Source: Breviolum minutum Mf 1.05b.01 (lineage: Eukaryota; Sar; Dinophyceae; Suessiales; Symbiodiniaceae). From it: a stretch of DNA of 64,000 bases. Position numbers and translations under genes: made by a program. Location: the NCBI GenBank assembly GCA_000507305.1, contig DF239669.1:111709-175708 (forward strand), read 5' to 3'. Shown in pieces: positions 1 to 14,183 of this stretch (the stretch's first letter is position 1; every line of letters starts with the position of its first letter). The notes beneath the pieces are model-generated. The model worked only from the letters and a program-made list of their open reading frames with translations, was not told the DNA's origin and ran no database searches.

Positions 1-1678
1 CCATGACTCAAGAATCAGCAACGTCAAATAGATTCAAATAGCTATGAACACTGCCCAAACAGGTCGGGATTTGTTCTTCTGAAAATGAACATCGTTTTGT
101 AAGCCGTGTTTGCACAAAAGAACTGGCAAGATACTTTTTTTTAGTCAGTTAAGTTGTGCAAAGAACGACACGACCGATTTTGGGATATCCCAACTGAATA
201 CTTGATGCAACTAACATATCAAATAGCTACTAAGACCTTCTGGCTTACGCACACCTTTTATACAAAACTCAGTGTCTAGAAAAAAAGTAGGAACCATCGA
301 AATAAATATCTAACGCAAACGACCGTGTATACTATTTTAATGTAACAAATTCTTCACTGAGTCCATCATGGTTTCGGGGAGAGTAAGCCCAGGAACAGGT
401 GAACACCACGTTGGTCAAATCATTGCACTGACAGGAGAGGGATCATGATAGTGGCCTGATACAATTCTTCAAGAATAGCGACGTGTATTTTTTCATGCAA
501 AACCAAATCCCGGATGTTGAAAAAAAACACAACGAAGAAAAAACTGTCCGGGTCCCGGGAAAATTCTGCAGACCTACTGTTGATGGTTCAGAAATCCCCA
601 AACAACCACCTGACATGTATGAAACCTCCCTAAATAATGGGATAAACTACCTTCACCTCAACTGGTTTTCACGCCGGATTTCTGAACCATCAACAGTATG
701 GTGAATGTTCGGAGGGTCTGTGATTCACCCAACGGCTCCAACCTGGATCCACTTGACCCCGGAGAGGGTCAAACTATCAGGCAACGCGCCTTCCAGCCAC
801 CCCGGGGTGGAAGATGGTGGTGGGTGTGGTGCGGCCAACGGGAAACACAAAAAAGTCGTGAAGATGAAACAAAAAAGGAAAAGACATAGTGATTTATCTA
901 ATCCATAAAAAATGTGTGTATTTTTACCCTAATGTTAGTTGTAAAATGAGGGTAGGAGTATTGAAAACAAAGCAATAATTATATGAATATCTAAATATCA
1001 TCCATATTCCCGCCCCCTACAAAAGGTCAGAAGCTCATGGCTTTTGGAAAGACCAAAGAGTTTCCATGTCAGTCAAATGTTTGGGTCTAGGATGGCCCAC
1101 CAGCTTCAATTAACGACGCTTCTCACGCTCTGCTGACGGAAGGATGGCCTATCACTTTGCTCAACTTAGAACCCAACTGACCCAACCGGTCAACCCGTCA
1201 AAAACCTGCCCCAGAAAAAGGAGGTCAGGTGGGGTTTTTAAAGGAATATTGGATCATTCAGCACTACCCAGCGACAAAGATTCCCACAATGGAACTATAT
1301 TGAGGATTGAAACTTTAAACAGGAGATCCTAATACCTTCCATTGTCAGGTGGAAAATCCGTCCATGTAAATGCCTTTCCTTTTGTAAAGAAAAGGTGGAC
1401 AACAATGCGGAACCACAAAAAATGCCCCTTTAAAAAAGAAACAAAAACATCTCTCTGGCAAGTCTTCCTAGCATTTTTTAGGATGGTTAAGTGACCTCCA
1501 TTTTAGGGTTGATAAAAAAATGTCACGGCTTGAATCACCTGGTACAAAGTATCTGCCTCCCCAACACTTATACTTAGACCCTGTCGACCAGGCCAATCCA
1601 TTACCCGTAAACCTTGCCTTTGCTCGAGTGTACCGCCTAATAAGCCCGGGTCGACGGTACTTGGACGACTAGAGTACC
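1..1678. other. Non-coding stretch
   Basis: Apart from the hairpin element at 575-698, only short accidental frames are visible. No gene recognised. Confidence 0.5.
575..698. mobile_element. Family I hairpin element
   Basis: ctactgttgatggttcagaa ... ttctgaaccatcaacagta. Related copies: 9734-9829 and 12250-12357. Confidence 0.8.
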
Positions 1679-1750
<72 letters not shown>

Positions 1751-1753
1751 TTC

Positions 1754-1813
<60 letters not shown>

Positions 1814-2300
1814 TTCATGATGATGTTCATGATGATGTTCGTGATGATGCTGATGCTGCTGATGCTGCTGCTGCTGCTGNNNNNNNNNNNNNNNNNNNNN
1901 NNNNNNNNNNNNNNNNNNNNNNNNNNNNNNNNNNNNNNNNNNNNNNNNNNNNNNNNNNNNNNNNNNNNNNNNNNNNNNNNNNNNNNNNNNNNNNNNNNNN
2001 NNNNNNNNNNNNNNNNNNNNNNNNNNNNNNNNNNNNNNNNNNNNNNNNNNNNNNNNNNNNNNNNNNNNNNNNNNNNNNNNNNNNNNNNNNNNNNNNNNNN
2101 NNNNNNNNNNNNNNNNNNNNNNNNNNNNNNNNNNNNNNNNNNNNNNNNNNNNNNNNNNNNNNNNNNNNNNNNNNNNNNNNNNNNNNNNNNNNNNNNNNNN
2201 NNNNNNNNNNNNNNNNNNNNNNNNNNNNNNNNNNNNNNNNNNNNNNNNNNNNNNNNNNNNNNNNNNNNNNNNNNNNNNNNGATGATGATGATGATGATGA
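1679..2300. repeat. (GAT)n microsatellite with assembly gap
   Basis: Trinucleotide array with occasional gatgttcat and gctgct variants. Ns fill 1880-2280, so the true length is unknown. Apparent poly-Met and poly-His frames here are artefacts. Confidence 0.98.
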
Positions 2301-3688
2301 TGCTGATGATGTGTCGTCCTGAAAACTACGCCCCAAAAATTAAGCTTAAATACCAAAAAATGGCTATATTTGAAAGGAGTTACCTTTTCAAAACCGTCAT
2401 TTTGGGTATCCATGTTAGTTTTTTGGGGGTGTACTCTCTGGTAAACTGACATAGCTGGCTGGAATATCACCATCTTGACTAAGAAATCAGAAATACATTT
2501 CTATTGCTATGTTCCTTTACCGAAGTGTAACAGCTCGAAGCCTGACTGAAAAACGATGGTTTGAAAATGATGAATTTCCTTTTGGGGCCTTTTGGGGCCT
2601 ATTTTCGGGAGTTCTTGCTGCTAGGTTCCTGGAGGGTACTTGTTTGACAAGTTTGACACTTTATGCCTTGGCTATGTAAAGCGACTCCACATCAACTGCA
2701 ACATTTGCCACAACGGAAAAAGACTGCGAACATGCGAAATCACTTGCAACCTTGGCAAAAACCCAGATACAAAAACCTCTGACCAATCTTTTAAAGAGTC
2801 AAATCTGCACAAATTTCTTGCCCCTCAGATTGATGTAGCAGAACAACTTGTCAAACAATTAAACAGTGAGAGTTGCCCTGAGTTTCTTCAGCCTTTATCC
2901 TCAGAATAAAAGTCGAACATCTGCAGGTTGCACAGGACATTTTGAAAAGAAAGCAGCCAAACTGTTTTTTTTGTTCATATTATCTTGGGCAACCTACTCC
3001 AAGCTCCAATGGGTTTTTTAGGAGGAACTTGCGGGAATCCTACCAAGCCGATGAGTAACAAACAACGATGGCTTAATCCGGACACGTTTCGTTCGAATCC
3101 CACGAAGGTGTTCCAAAAATGGGGCGGATAAAGTGTATATTTTTTGAATTGATCAACGCATCTTCGGTTTAAGCCCTCTGGTTGTTTCGTCGCATTTTCG
3201 GAAAAACTGAGCATTTTTGGACACAAACAACTTTTTTGTTAGGAAAGGTTCATGCTTCACAGCAATGTTTAGACGTTTGTTTCACACCAATCCTGGAAAA
3301 CCTTTAACACTTTGGTCTGACAAACATTGATACATTTCCCAAGGCCCCCAAAGGGGACTGAGATCTTTGGAAAATGCATGTCATGATCATGTCGTAAACG
3401 AAGGCGCAATGGTTGCCTCTTATTACATCCCAACAAAACTAACATGGAACCTGAACAATGGACCCCCCTGAAAGCCTGAAAGAGGACCATTCCTTTTTGG
3501 AAATCATGATGTTCAGGTTCCATATTAGTGTTTCCGAAAATAGTGGGTTTTCCCCCCAAATCATCCATTTTAATAGGGTTTTCCATTATAAACCATCCAT
3601 TTTGGGGTACCCCTAATTTTTGGAAACACCCATATGTGAAAAAAAAACATCGGGGGGGTCTATACTGACCACCCAACCTCCCCCCCAA
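2301..3688. other. Mostly non-coding stretch
   Basis: Contains a plus-strand 89-codon frame (2640-2909) without family motif and a family D hairpin at 3500-3634. Nothing else supported. Confidence 0.4.
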
Positions 3689-3796
3689 CTCATGTACCTT
3701 TGGCCAGTTGAAGTCCGACTCGTCATCAAGACCTGGACGGTGTGTTGTTGGCCAATCGTTGTCATCCCCTTCACTGCATTGGCCGGAATCTTAGCA
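3689..3796 (+). other. Exon-like hydrophobic segment before an ATC repeat
   Basis: Plus frame MYLWPVEVRLVIKTWTVCCW then PIVVIPFTALAGILA, which could be one membrane helix. It runs directly into the ATC microsatellite. Confidence 0.25.
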
Positions 3797-3797
3797 A

Positions 3798-3856
<59 letters not shown>

Positions 3857-3857
3857 C
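3797..3857. repeat. (ATC)n microsatellite
   Basis: About 20 units of atc. Confidence 0.98.
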
Positions 3858-4569
3858 ATGGAAGTGGAAAGCCGCTTCCCCATGTGAATGAAACATATAG
3901 GATATTCTTTGAATCATATCCAGATTAGCTGTAAGTAATCCGAACACAGAAACCTACAACCATATACAAGGATACCATAAGGTTAAGGTTTCCCGAATTA
4001 CGTCGACTCTTCAGTGAAGAAAAAATGGTTTTGGGGTACAAAGTTGCAGCAACTTCGTGGCTTCTGTACCCTGGGCCCTGGAGCACAGAGCTAGTGAGGT
4101 CCCACATAACGGGATGAAGAGTATAAGGATCAGCAAGTCACATATTCTTTAGATCAGCCAGCTATCCCCCCAAAATATGACAACCCTAAGAATCATGGGA
4201 TCTCAAAACTAGGGGAACTAGGAGTCCTCCCTAAACCCTGCTATAATTACAGATCTATCAACCCCTCTTTTTCGGAGGGTCCCAGCTGATTCTTGTGGAA
4301 AAAAACTATAGGAAACAACACATTGAGAGGTGTTTTTTAGATACAAAAATGAGACCCATGCCCTGAGTCATGACAATGTTGTACTACACCCCCAAAAATA
4401 ATAACACAAATGACCAAAAATACTGGATTGGAGCACGTATTCCGCATTTCGTTTTCAACTAATGGCATCTACATGTATAGGTATATATTTCGTCAAAAAT
4501 TTCAGGATTTCAGCTCCGGGCGAAAACTACCAACATACAAGAAAACATCCACGTCCGCCTACAGGTGTT

Positions 4570-4750
4570 CACCTCTTCCCCCGGGAGGTGAAATTCCCCA
4601 AATCGGAGCGCCGCTCCACCTGCTCGGACAAAGAGTTGTCGCAAGCATGGCAAAGTTGGGACCTTCAAAGCGTCGAACCTCAAGCAGCTTTCACCGTTCA
4701 ACGCATGGCGGTTTGCGGCTGCGGAACTGGGGACGGATGGTGGTTTTCCG
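4570..4750. other. GC-rich exon-like stretch, strand unclear
   Basis: Open in plus (DKELSQAWQSWDLQSVEPQA) and in minus (FDALKVPTLPCLRQLFVRAG). Local GC is high, as in the confirmed exons of this window. Confidence 0.3.
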
Positions 4751-6023
4751 TGGTGAAAAAAAATCATGGTGATCGTTGTTTCGTCCCCTTAAGGATATAG
4801 GGTTGTGGGAGCCCTGATTTTAAATGGCCCTTATTTCATGGCCTGTAAATGAGGGTTACCAACTACTTACTAGTCCTGGGATTGATCCTCCAAGTAGCCG
4901 TGGATAAGGTTTCAACAAAAAAAACATCGATTCAAGAGTGCTGGCTGGCAAGGGATTGGTGATCGTTCCCTCCGGAGGGTAGGAATGACATCAAAAATGA
5001 CTCCATGGGTCTTGAAATGTTGCTGTGTTTGTTTATAGGACATGTGAGTCCTTTAAAGAAAGGCCATCATAGCTGTTGTTGAGGATGACAATCATTCATT
5101 CAATGATGATTTACGAACACACCTAGGAGGCGTTGAAGCATATTAAAGTCATTCATCACCAACATATTCATTATTCATCATTTTCATCATATTCGTGATC
5201 ATATTGATCCAAACTTATTCCTACCCTAAGAATCATTGGACCCTATGGAGGGGTTTGAATCTGTATAGCAAGTCTCTCGGATCTCAACCAGTTTTGAGGT
5301 ACCATGATTCTTAGGGTACAAACTTGAATGGTGATCAAATCATTTCCGGGTTGGATTCATGGAAGCAAAATGTTGTTGTCAATCTCACCCCCATATCTTG
5401 GAAGCAAAAACATCAAAAACATACCGCGAAATCTAGGGAAATCTATCACATAAGTAGCAATGCAAATACACACAACATACCTCCCTGAGATTTTAGTCAT
5501 CACTGAGATTCGAATCACTCATTGTTTCTTAAAACACATCATCAAAGTTCAAATCCTTCAACACCCAGCAAAAAAATGTGGAATCATCTTTGTCTGATTC
5601 CTTCTCCTCAACTCCACTTGAATTTTGATCCAGCCTGCAGAATCCAACAGTGTCAAACAGGACGACCAAGAAACAGAACTCCCATGCCCTTCGGAATCAA
5701 GAAGGTCTCTAAAGCGGGAAGAGAGAACCTACCATCGGACAGTAGGGGAAGTCATCGTAGGACTAAAACAGGGAAATAGGGTGGGTGTTCAAGGGAAAAT
5801 GCTGAGTAGACCTAGCAAAACAGATTCCTTCTGGAAACATCTTTTTATGTAGGTATAGAAACCTGATGAAACTATAGATGATCATTGTATACATCATATC
5901 TATGGATTGTCTTCCCCCCAATAAAATACCGTGAGTATGCCTGTTGGTGTACACTCCACAATCCCTTGATGCTTAGTGGAACCACCCTGAAAAATCGTAT
6001 TGCAAGTCAACTACAAGTGAAAA

Positions 6024-6200
6024 TTAAAACACAAGTGAGCCCGCCTTCGGGTTTGAAGATTGCTTGCAGTGGCATTTCATTTGGTAGACAAATGCACCCA
6101 TAGAGTCTATGGCATAGACGTGGCGATCACCACTTGTCAAAGGTGGGTTGGTGGTCCAACTTCCATCAACACCATCTGACAAGACCGATGAAACATGAGG
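6024..6200 (-). CDS. Candidate exon with beta-propeller-like repeat
   Basis: Frame SSVLSDGVDGSWTTNPPLTS then GDRHVYAIDSMGAFVYQ. The string GDxxVYAIDxxG resembles the blade motif of PQQ-type beta-propellers (GDGxVYALDxxTG). One blade only, so the family is a suggestion. Confidence 0.4.
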   Translation of the reverse strand, partial: PHVSSVLSDGVDGSWTTNPPLTSGDRHVYAIDSMGAFVYQMKCHCKQSSNPKAGSLVF

Positions 6201-6744
6201 TGAGCCTAATGAATCTTTATGTTTTCCACCACCTCCCCCGGTCCACTTCAAAAAAATTACATGCCCTTTTTGGGAAGTTTCTGGGACCTCAATTGCCAAT
6301 AGCTATTTTGAGGAGCTATATACCTGGAACCTAAAATGACCCCTGGTTTGATTGGAAAAGACATTCGGCGGAGGCAAAATCAAGTGACAAATGGCTTTCA
6401 GGTATATACCATTAAACCCTAAGGGATGGTAAATTGACGCCCGTTAAAACGGAACCATGTCATGTGTGGCACCCAAACTGGAAGGTCCAGGTATATATGA
6501 TTAAAATATCTATATATATATATATTATATATATACATGTTCCAAAGCAGCTATTTTTTGTTTGAGGATGACTGCTCCCATGCAACTGATGTCACGGCTA
6601 AGGTTTCCACCTGGTTTCCAAGATTTGCAAGGTTCCGACCTCGGCATCTTTTCGTCTGAAGAATCAATCCATGGTGTTGTTTCACAGAGAAAAACTGAAA
6701 AACTTGTGAGAAGTTTAACACAACCTAAATGATACTTGTATAAT

Positions 6745-6839
6745 CTAGTTAGTGGTTTCAACCAAATTGAAAAAATTATGATCGTCAAATTGGATCTTTT
6801 CCCCAGGGTTCGGGTTGAAAAAATGAAACCACCACCTAG
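6745..6839. mobile_element. Family A hairpin element
   Basis: ctagttagtggtttcaacc ... gaaaccaccacctag with the family's inner box gtcaaattggatc. Confidence 0.8.
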
Positions 6840-9094
6840 TAATGTATACGTAATCAAAAATAGAGAAATCCACCCAAGGAACCAATGATAGTTCTCCCTT
6901 TGGTCCTTTAGATGGCTTCAGAGTTTTCAACATGTCATTTCTTCTCAACCTAAACACGGCGGTCACTTTCACATTTGCATTCCAGGCAAATACTCATACA
7001 AAAATTGCACCCCCAAATCTTCATCCTGTACATCTAGGTGGAGTTTGGGGCACTGGCAATTTAAACAATCAAACGCTAGCTGTTGAAAATCACGTGCATC
7101 ATGCCCTTACTGCTCCCCTCTGCAAGTGTTTTTTTTTGGAGTGGGTTTTTTGGTGCCGGAAAACAGCTTCTCACAGGGTATCTGGAGCACCAGGGATGGG
7201 TCCTCCTCTTCACTTGAAGCGTTTTTCCCATAGGATCCGTGGGACTGGTATATTTACCTACATCTTCATAGGTGAACCGTATAGCCCCATCACCAAACCC
7301 ATCTTGCAAACAAGCTTTGTTATCCAAATGTTATCCAGGAAGGGAAGAGGGTACCGCATCCATTTACCACCATCCCCAACCAAGATCTGTCAAGAGACCT
7401 ATATAATACATTGCTCACCAACTTGACTCATCAAACCGTTTGTGTTAAGGTTGTTTCAACACACCTTTGGAACACGCCCCTAAGCTTTTACCAACAGGCT
7501 ATAAAAGGATGCCTTACATAGTTGCCTACGGGGATTATTTGGGGTGTGCGATATCGGTGTGTGTGCTGTAATTCTTGGACCCTTGTTGTTGCTTGGAAAC
7601 AAACCCAACTCCCCCAGAACCAGAGGTCATCATAGAACCAACCCAAACTCCATGCACGATTTACTATTTTTCAGGCTTTTATATCTCTCAAAACCTACCA
7701 CATTTACATTTAAGCATCAACTTTGCTTCCCCCAAAAAATGGATGAACCATTGATCAAAACGCCCCCCCCCAAAAAAAACAACAAGAACGAACTACTAAT
7801 TCATTTCTAGTTGGTGGTTTCAACCCATCCGAAAAATATCATTAGTCAAATTGGCAATCTTCCCCAATTTTTGGGTGTGAAAACAATAAATATATTTGAA
7901 GTTTCACCATCAAGAAACACCACTACCCTCCTATGAAACTAACAGCAAAAGCACCTAAAAATGATGGTTTTCCAATAGGTTCCTCTCCAAACTTCCAGGG
8001 AGTCCCTCATTTTCAGAGGGCTTTTGCTGTCAGTTTCAGGGAGGGTAAAGACCTGAATCCAAGGCTCCGAATTCATCCACAAAACTTTGGTGGATCCCAG
8101 GGCGACCTGGCCGTTTCTTTCAGCTCTGATTTTGGTTGGATGCAACAAAAAATGACACGGATTGTTTAAGCACAGCAAAAAAAACACGAAGAAAACATGG
8201 GCAACTTATTTTTGGTTGGTACATCTAAGGTTTACGTCAACGAAAAATCAACATGAGTGGTTTGTGTAAAATGCTGGTATTTTACTCACTGCTGTTAACT
8301 GTTGGCATCCTTATTCTTTGGGGAAAAAAGATCAAAGGCGGTTTGCGGGTAGAAAAAAGGTGGAGATGTTTTTCACGCGGGCAATGAAGAATGACGTCCT
8401 GTACACGATCTGTAAAATGATGTGCTGTACACGATCTGTAGAAGTAAAAAAAAACTGTACATCCTATATCATTCTCCATGTAAGGAATATTTCACTATAT
8501 ATACCATCCATCAATTCAAAGTAAATGTCCTATCCACGGAGCTTTTGGGTATTGCATATCTACAGTAGATGTATATATCAATAATATTTACGACAGTACA
8601 GATCATTTGTAGAAATACAGACAATGCAATCAACAAAAGATACCAAACCATGTCATGTTACATGGAAATAAATAGGTCAGTTCAAATCAAAACTGTTACA
8701 CCCGTGAAAACTAACATGTCCCCCAAAAAGGGACTATTTCAGTAGGGAATACATCTTCCAACCATTGATTTTCAGGTTCCATGTTAAACTTCGGGGTGTA
8801 GACTTCAATACCATCTCAAACTGCACCTGAATGACTGCACTCACCAGAAAAAACGTCCAACACTAAAACGTGGTTCAACCCTCTGTCTCTCCTCTTGTGG
8901 GCCCCCGAAAACAATCCACGACAAGTCGAAACTCGACGAAAAAACATCATCACAGCATGTCTCAGAATGCTCATGTCATAAGTGATCACTTCATGACCTA
9001 TTCACTTCAATTTTGGTTGCGATCAATTCCCAAATATCAACCAAATCTATGAATTATCTGCAATTTTGAGAGTCTGTCATCATATTAATGCTTG

Positions 9095-9239
9095 GAACAA
9101 TGTCCGCCATTGTCTGAGCCTTGGTAAAGAACAAGGGCATGTCGTCGCGGTGTTCCGGCACGAAATCCAAGCATGGCATCAGCAAGAAGTCGCCATCTGC
9201 CGGGCAACAAGCACCAGCAACAAGGATCACGACTTCCAT
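9095..9239 (-). CDS. Candidate exon, unidentified gene
   Basis: Frame EVVILVAGACCPADGDFLLM then PCLDFVPEHRDDMPLFFTKA. Good coding character with clear GC rise. No family recognised. Confidence 0.45.
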
Positions 9240-10484
9240 TAGATATCCATGGCAAATTTGTTTAAGGTGAATCTTTATGTGAGTTGGAATATTGAATATG
9301 CTGGGATTTGTTTTAAGCTGATTTTAGGGATTATACCATGGCAAATCACCAATTCTTCACCACCATTTGGAAGAATATGTTTGGAACCTTTCCAAGCATC
9401 ATTTTTTTCATGAAAGGAACCCTATTAAGCGACCAAAAATCCACTGTGAACCGGTGGTTAGGCAGGACCCAATGTATTCATAGCTACCAGTAGTGACGGG
9501 TGTTTGAAGTATAAGTGAATAATCTTGAGGCCAAAAACACCTCCTCACCGTGTATGAAATCTATGTTTCTAGGGTGAGGACTCTTTTCAATGTTGCCACC
9601 TCCAAGGTGTAGACCGGGTTGGGTCAAATGTTGCCAACATTCTCTTTCTAATCTCCAAAACCAAAGAAGGTCTTAGTTTGGGGATGGTGTTTGTTTTTTT
9701 CACTTAGGGTATAGTAAAAGGAAAAACGTGAAGCTACTAATTGATGGTTCAGAAATCCGGCGATCACCACTTAGGGATTTATGAAACAAACCCTGCAATG
9801 CGATTTCAGGATTTCTGAACCATCAAGAGTAGGGATCATTTGGCGGAGCCCCAACGGTCAATTCCATGGCAAATCCCGGCACCAACACTTGGATTTGCTT
9901 GTTCGATACTTGGGGAAAAGTGAACCAAAATCAATTCCCCCTGATGGTGGTCAATAGTGGTGATTTACCATGGAACAAAAATTAAAAACATCACCCGAAC
10001 AAAACAAATCCAAGAAAAAACCTCCCCACCCACAAAAAAAACATCTTTTCACAGGTGCTGTGCTTGGTGTTTTTCAGTGGTTTAAGATGTTCACCAGCAT
10101 TTTTCTACTGTGTTAACTTTCCTAGTTTCATTCCGGCACCACCAGTCACCCACTGAAATTCCATCATTGTCCTCCTCTTTGTGGTTGGAACCCTACGCAG
10201 AAAAAGTCGTTTCATTGGAAAATTTCGGTTTCAGGTATAGCCTTTGACCCCTAGATTGTGATCGCGTAGCTCAAAGGTTGAAAATTATTTTTGCAAACAA
10301 AATATAGAACATACCATGTAAATTACACATATTCAACATATACCAGAGGCTACCCTACCCCAAACATGATCAACATGTTTCACTCTCTAATTTTCCTTCT
10401 CTCCAATCCTCCTCCGAAAAAAAACCCATTTTTCCAGGGCAGGTTTTCTTTGGGAAATGTTTTCCCCCGAGAAACCAACCACCA

Positions 10485-10610
10485 ACCGCCTTGACAAGCT
10501 CGGCAGACTGAAGGGCTGACGGTGCGAAAGGAAAAGGTGTCTTTGGTGTTGATGAACTGAAGGACCTGGAAAAGCTGCCAACGAATTCATCCGGACTTTG
10601 GGGATCTGGT
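10485..10610 (-). CDS. Candidate Ser/Pro-rich exon
   Basis: Frame PDEFVGSFSRSFSSSTPKTP then FPFAPSALQSAELVKAVGG. Composition suggests a linker region. Confidence 0.4.
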
Positions 10611-10937
10611 TGGTTTTTCATGGGGGAAACAAAAATCCCCAGATACATGGTATATATATATAGCAGTTATGACATATATTTGTATGTATAACTGTAAATA
10701 ATATATTATATATGGGGAAAATCCACAACATACATATATACAGCATGTATCAGTATGTCATGTACATGGCCTGAAAGTCGACTCGACTCGACCAAGTCGA
10801 CTGGTATGGATTTTTGGATGATCCATGTCACAAAGATTCACGACTTGGAGCTCCTGGGTAAACACAAAAAAAATATGGACTTTTTGAGGACTTGTATACT
10901 CTTGGCAAAGAGTAACTAGAATTGAAAATTTGGACAT

Positions 10938-11056
10938 ACCCTAAGAATCAGCTGGGACCCTCCCATCAAAAGAGGGGTTGATAGATCTGTATAGCTGCAG
11001 GGTTTTTTTGGGATCTCCTAGTTCCCCTAGTTTTGAGATCCCATGATTCTTAGGGT
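10938..11056. mobile_element. Family C hairpin element
   Basis: accctaagaatcagctggg ... gatcccatgattcttagggt. Other copies: 4183-4295, 5224-5318, 13996-14099, 24036-24148, 30432-30533. Confidence 0.85.
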
Positions 11057-12149
11057 ATCATATATATTTGTTTGGGGATGATTGAATTATACCAATTTGT
11101 TTGAAAAAAAAACAGCTCACCAAAGCACCGTTGAAAAAATACAGTGTCATTCCAATGAATCCTGGTTCATGACAGGATCCTTATAGTGTCTCAGCACAAT
11201 TCCTGTGAAATAAGCGGATATTTCATTCCCTACAGCAAACCATGGAGGATTGGTCACCTCAAAGGTGAATCTGATGGAAAAAAAGGTGCTACTTTCTTGG
11301 ATGTATACCTGGAACCCCAAGGCCAACCATTTACCAATGCTTGTTTCAATTGGATGATTCCATTTCAAACTGGTTGGCTGGGCTTCCAGGTACAAATTTT
11401 CCCGAAACTCTCCGCCCTTTGTTTGTAGGAACCCATGGGAATCCCTTTAAAACATGGAGCCCAAGAAGCAACACAAATTTCGACAAATCCTGGATGTTCT
11501 GGAGGTGTCACGATGCTTCTGTTGATATCTTTAAATTTATGTTTTTCACAGCACCCCAACCAGTCGGAGTGCCGTACGAAAAAAAAAACAAGGGATGGTG
11601 AAAAATCACACCCGTTATTCGGGAATCATGCAAGGCACCCAAACTGGAAGGTCCAGGTATATGTCATGATTCATTCCCTCATTTCTATATTTCATTACCT
11701 GCGGACCAGCGTGGTGTAACAAGATGGAACAAGGTAGAACAATGTTAACAAGGCCATAGAAACTGGAAGTGCAACGAATACGATCTGCACATCAACACCC
11801 TGAAGATTTGCGGATACAAAAACAAGGAAAGGATATGAGTGAACCAACGCCTTTTCAGCAAACGGTTCACATTCTCGATATTGACACTATTCAAACTCAA
11901 AGTAATGGCGTGGAGAGAAGTTTGTTCTCTCAAAGTATATTAGTCCATGTTATTCTTTTCTGCCGCACACCACCAGAAAAGTGAAGAATTTGCAGGAACC
12001 TTGTAAACATCTGGGCACCTGGCAAGAATATGAACTTTTTAACCCACAAAATTTCTGAAGCTCAATTTGTTAGGCATCTTTTGTTGGTAAAAGTTACTAT
12101 CCCCCCACCCAACCTGGTCTATCTCGCGTAAGTTCTCAGGAATTTTGTT

Positions 12150-12245
12150 GCATCCCAACCCCACCTGAGCAGCTACTGCAGGCAACATGGCACGGTGCCC
12201 TGCATGCACCATGGCAATCTTGGCAGCCTCAAGGTTGATGGCAGG
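12150..12245 (-). CDS. Candidate Ala-rich exon
   Basis: Frame INLEAAKIAMVHAGHRAMLP then AVAAQ, ending at CAG/GTGGGG, a plausible donor. GC-rich against its surroundings. Confidence 0.45.
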
Positions 12246-13544
12246 TAGATGGTTCATCCGGCGATCACCACATGGGATGTAAGAAAAAAACATGTAAAGA
12301 ATTAGGATAAAATACCCAACCTCAACTGGTTAGCAGGATTTCTGAACCATCAAGAGTACCTCCTGAGGTTTGGTGTTTTTAGTTCATGTGTTTTGGGTGT
12401 TCAAAATGTAATCTTTTCACTTTTTTGGAGGACAAGGGTTTTTTCATTCTGACATGGTGCAAAGTGCAATTTTAGGCTACTAGTACCAAACTTATCTGTC
12501 CAAACTGTTGTCAACATTTAATCGAATATACTGATGTAGCTTTTATATTTAAATGAACACTTCAAACATATTACCAGTACTAACACCTCCGAGGTTTAAC
12601 AGAAAAATGATGGTTGGAAGACAAGCCCTGTTCTAATTGAGAAGGTAACTTTTCATGGGCTGTTAAACTTCGGGGAGGTATCACTAGAGGCCTAATTTTA
12701 GCTACCATCGAAACAACCATGAAAACACACCTCGACAAAGCACTGCCATCAGCCACCATGGACACCCCACTGCATTCCATGACTCCAATTACAAATCATA
12801 AGGGCACTAGGAACCTAACAAGGCCTAGTTTTCCGGGACAACTGTGGGATGATACTCCCTTTAGAAGGCCAGCTTTTTCCTGGTCATAGGGGGATATAGG
12901 GGGGGGGGGGTACTTGGAGGATCATCCCAGGACTTGTAAGTGGTTAGGTAACCACCCTTGACAAGCCATGAAACGGCCATTTGGAAGGGGTGTTTAACAA
13001 CCCGATCCTTAGGGGACTTACGAGTCATGGGATGATCCTCCTAAAGTACCCTTCATACCCTTCCCATTGAAAATCGCACCTCCAAGGTGGTTTTGATGTG
13101 CTCCAAACTGGTCTGAGTGTTTACCTCCTGTTTTTTTTGTCGCAGGAATCGATCGAGGCAACGGTGTTTTTTTTTGTTGGTAGAAATTCGCCCCGTGTTT
13201 TGTTGAAAACTAGAAATGAAATGCCATGGTTGAAAAATCATTCATTAAAATGACGGTTATTTGGGGATTGAGTGAGTTGTTTTTTTTTAGGGGTGAAGTC
13301 AAGTGTCATCTGACAACAAATTCACCTGATGTATAGTCGACATGAACTATTTGTGGAGAAAGAAGCAACATGATGCAACATGATTGTAGAGGTAGGTTCG
13401 GTATTTTACCTGCCCAAGTAGCAACCTATCCAGTAGATACTACATAAGCATACTTCTATTCCACCATGGACCTACCAATATATACTGCATGCATCATCAA
13501 GATGAAAGTGGTTACCCATGATGACCCAACTGAACCTTGGTGAG

Positions 13545-13665
13545 AAAGCAAGAGAACAACGCTAAACCCTGCCATCCCTGGTGTTTTTTCGAATTTGATC
13601 TCCTCGTCCTTCGCTGGAGTTTCATCACCTTTTTTTTCAGACGACCCGAGTGGCGTCTGAAGAAA
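13545..13665 (-). CDS. Candidate charged exon
   Basis: Minus frame SSEKKGDETPAKDEEIKFEK then TPGMAGFSVVLL. A second minus frame is rich in Arg/Lys, so the frame is not certain. Confidence 0.3.
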
Positions 13666-13799
13666 TGGCAAAGGATGAACTCCCAGAAACAAACACAAAT
13701 CGTGAAGAAACAAAGATAGCTTCTTTTTTGTTTCGCAAATCTTTTGCTATCTCAACCATGAATCATGAAGATGTGTAAAAAAACCAAGGATCCTCCCAA

Positions 13800-13950
13800 A
13801 TCCTCAAACAAACATGGTCAATACAGCTTCCGCATGCTTCACAAAGGTCTTCCAAACAGTTTTCCCGGCGTTCAACTGCCTTCAGGAAGCACTGCCCTGG
13901 CACTGTGTGCGTGCAAAGAATGATGGGTCCCAAAGGCCTTTATCCGATAC
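13800..13950 (-). CDS. Candidate Cys-rich exon
   Basis: Minus frame VPGQCFLKAVERRENCLEDL then CEACGSCIDHVC. The plus strand is also open here, so orientation is uncertain. Confidence 0.3.
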
Positions 13951-14183
13951 CGGGGGGGGCATGATGCGAAGATAGAAGGAATCTATGAATCATATCCCTC
14001 TAAGAATCATTGGACCCTCCTATAGAGGGGTTTGGATCTGTATAGCAGGGTTTAGGGATCTCCAACCCCCTAGTTTTGAGATCCCATTATTCTTAGGGCC
14101 ATTACCTTTCGAGATTTTAGAGATCTGCATCCCAGAATGAATTTGCACATGTTCAAACATCTCACAGTGGAAATGGCTCAGTC

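Noticed and set aside
1637-2473. Long frames of poly-His, poly-Met and poly-Ala
   Set aside because: They are translations of a GAT microsatellite and of N bases.
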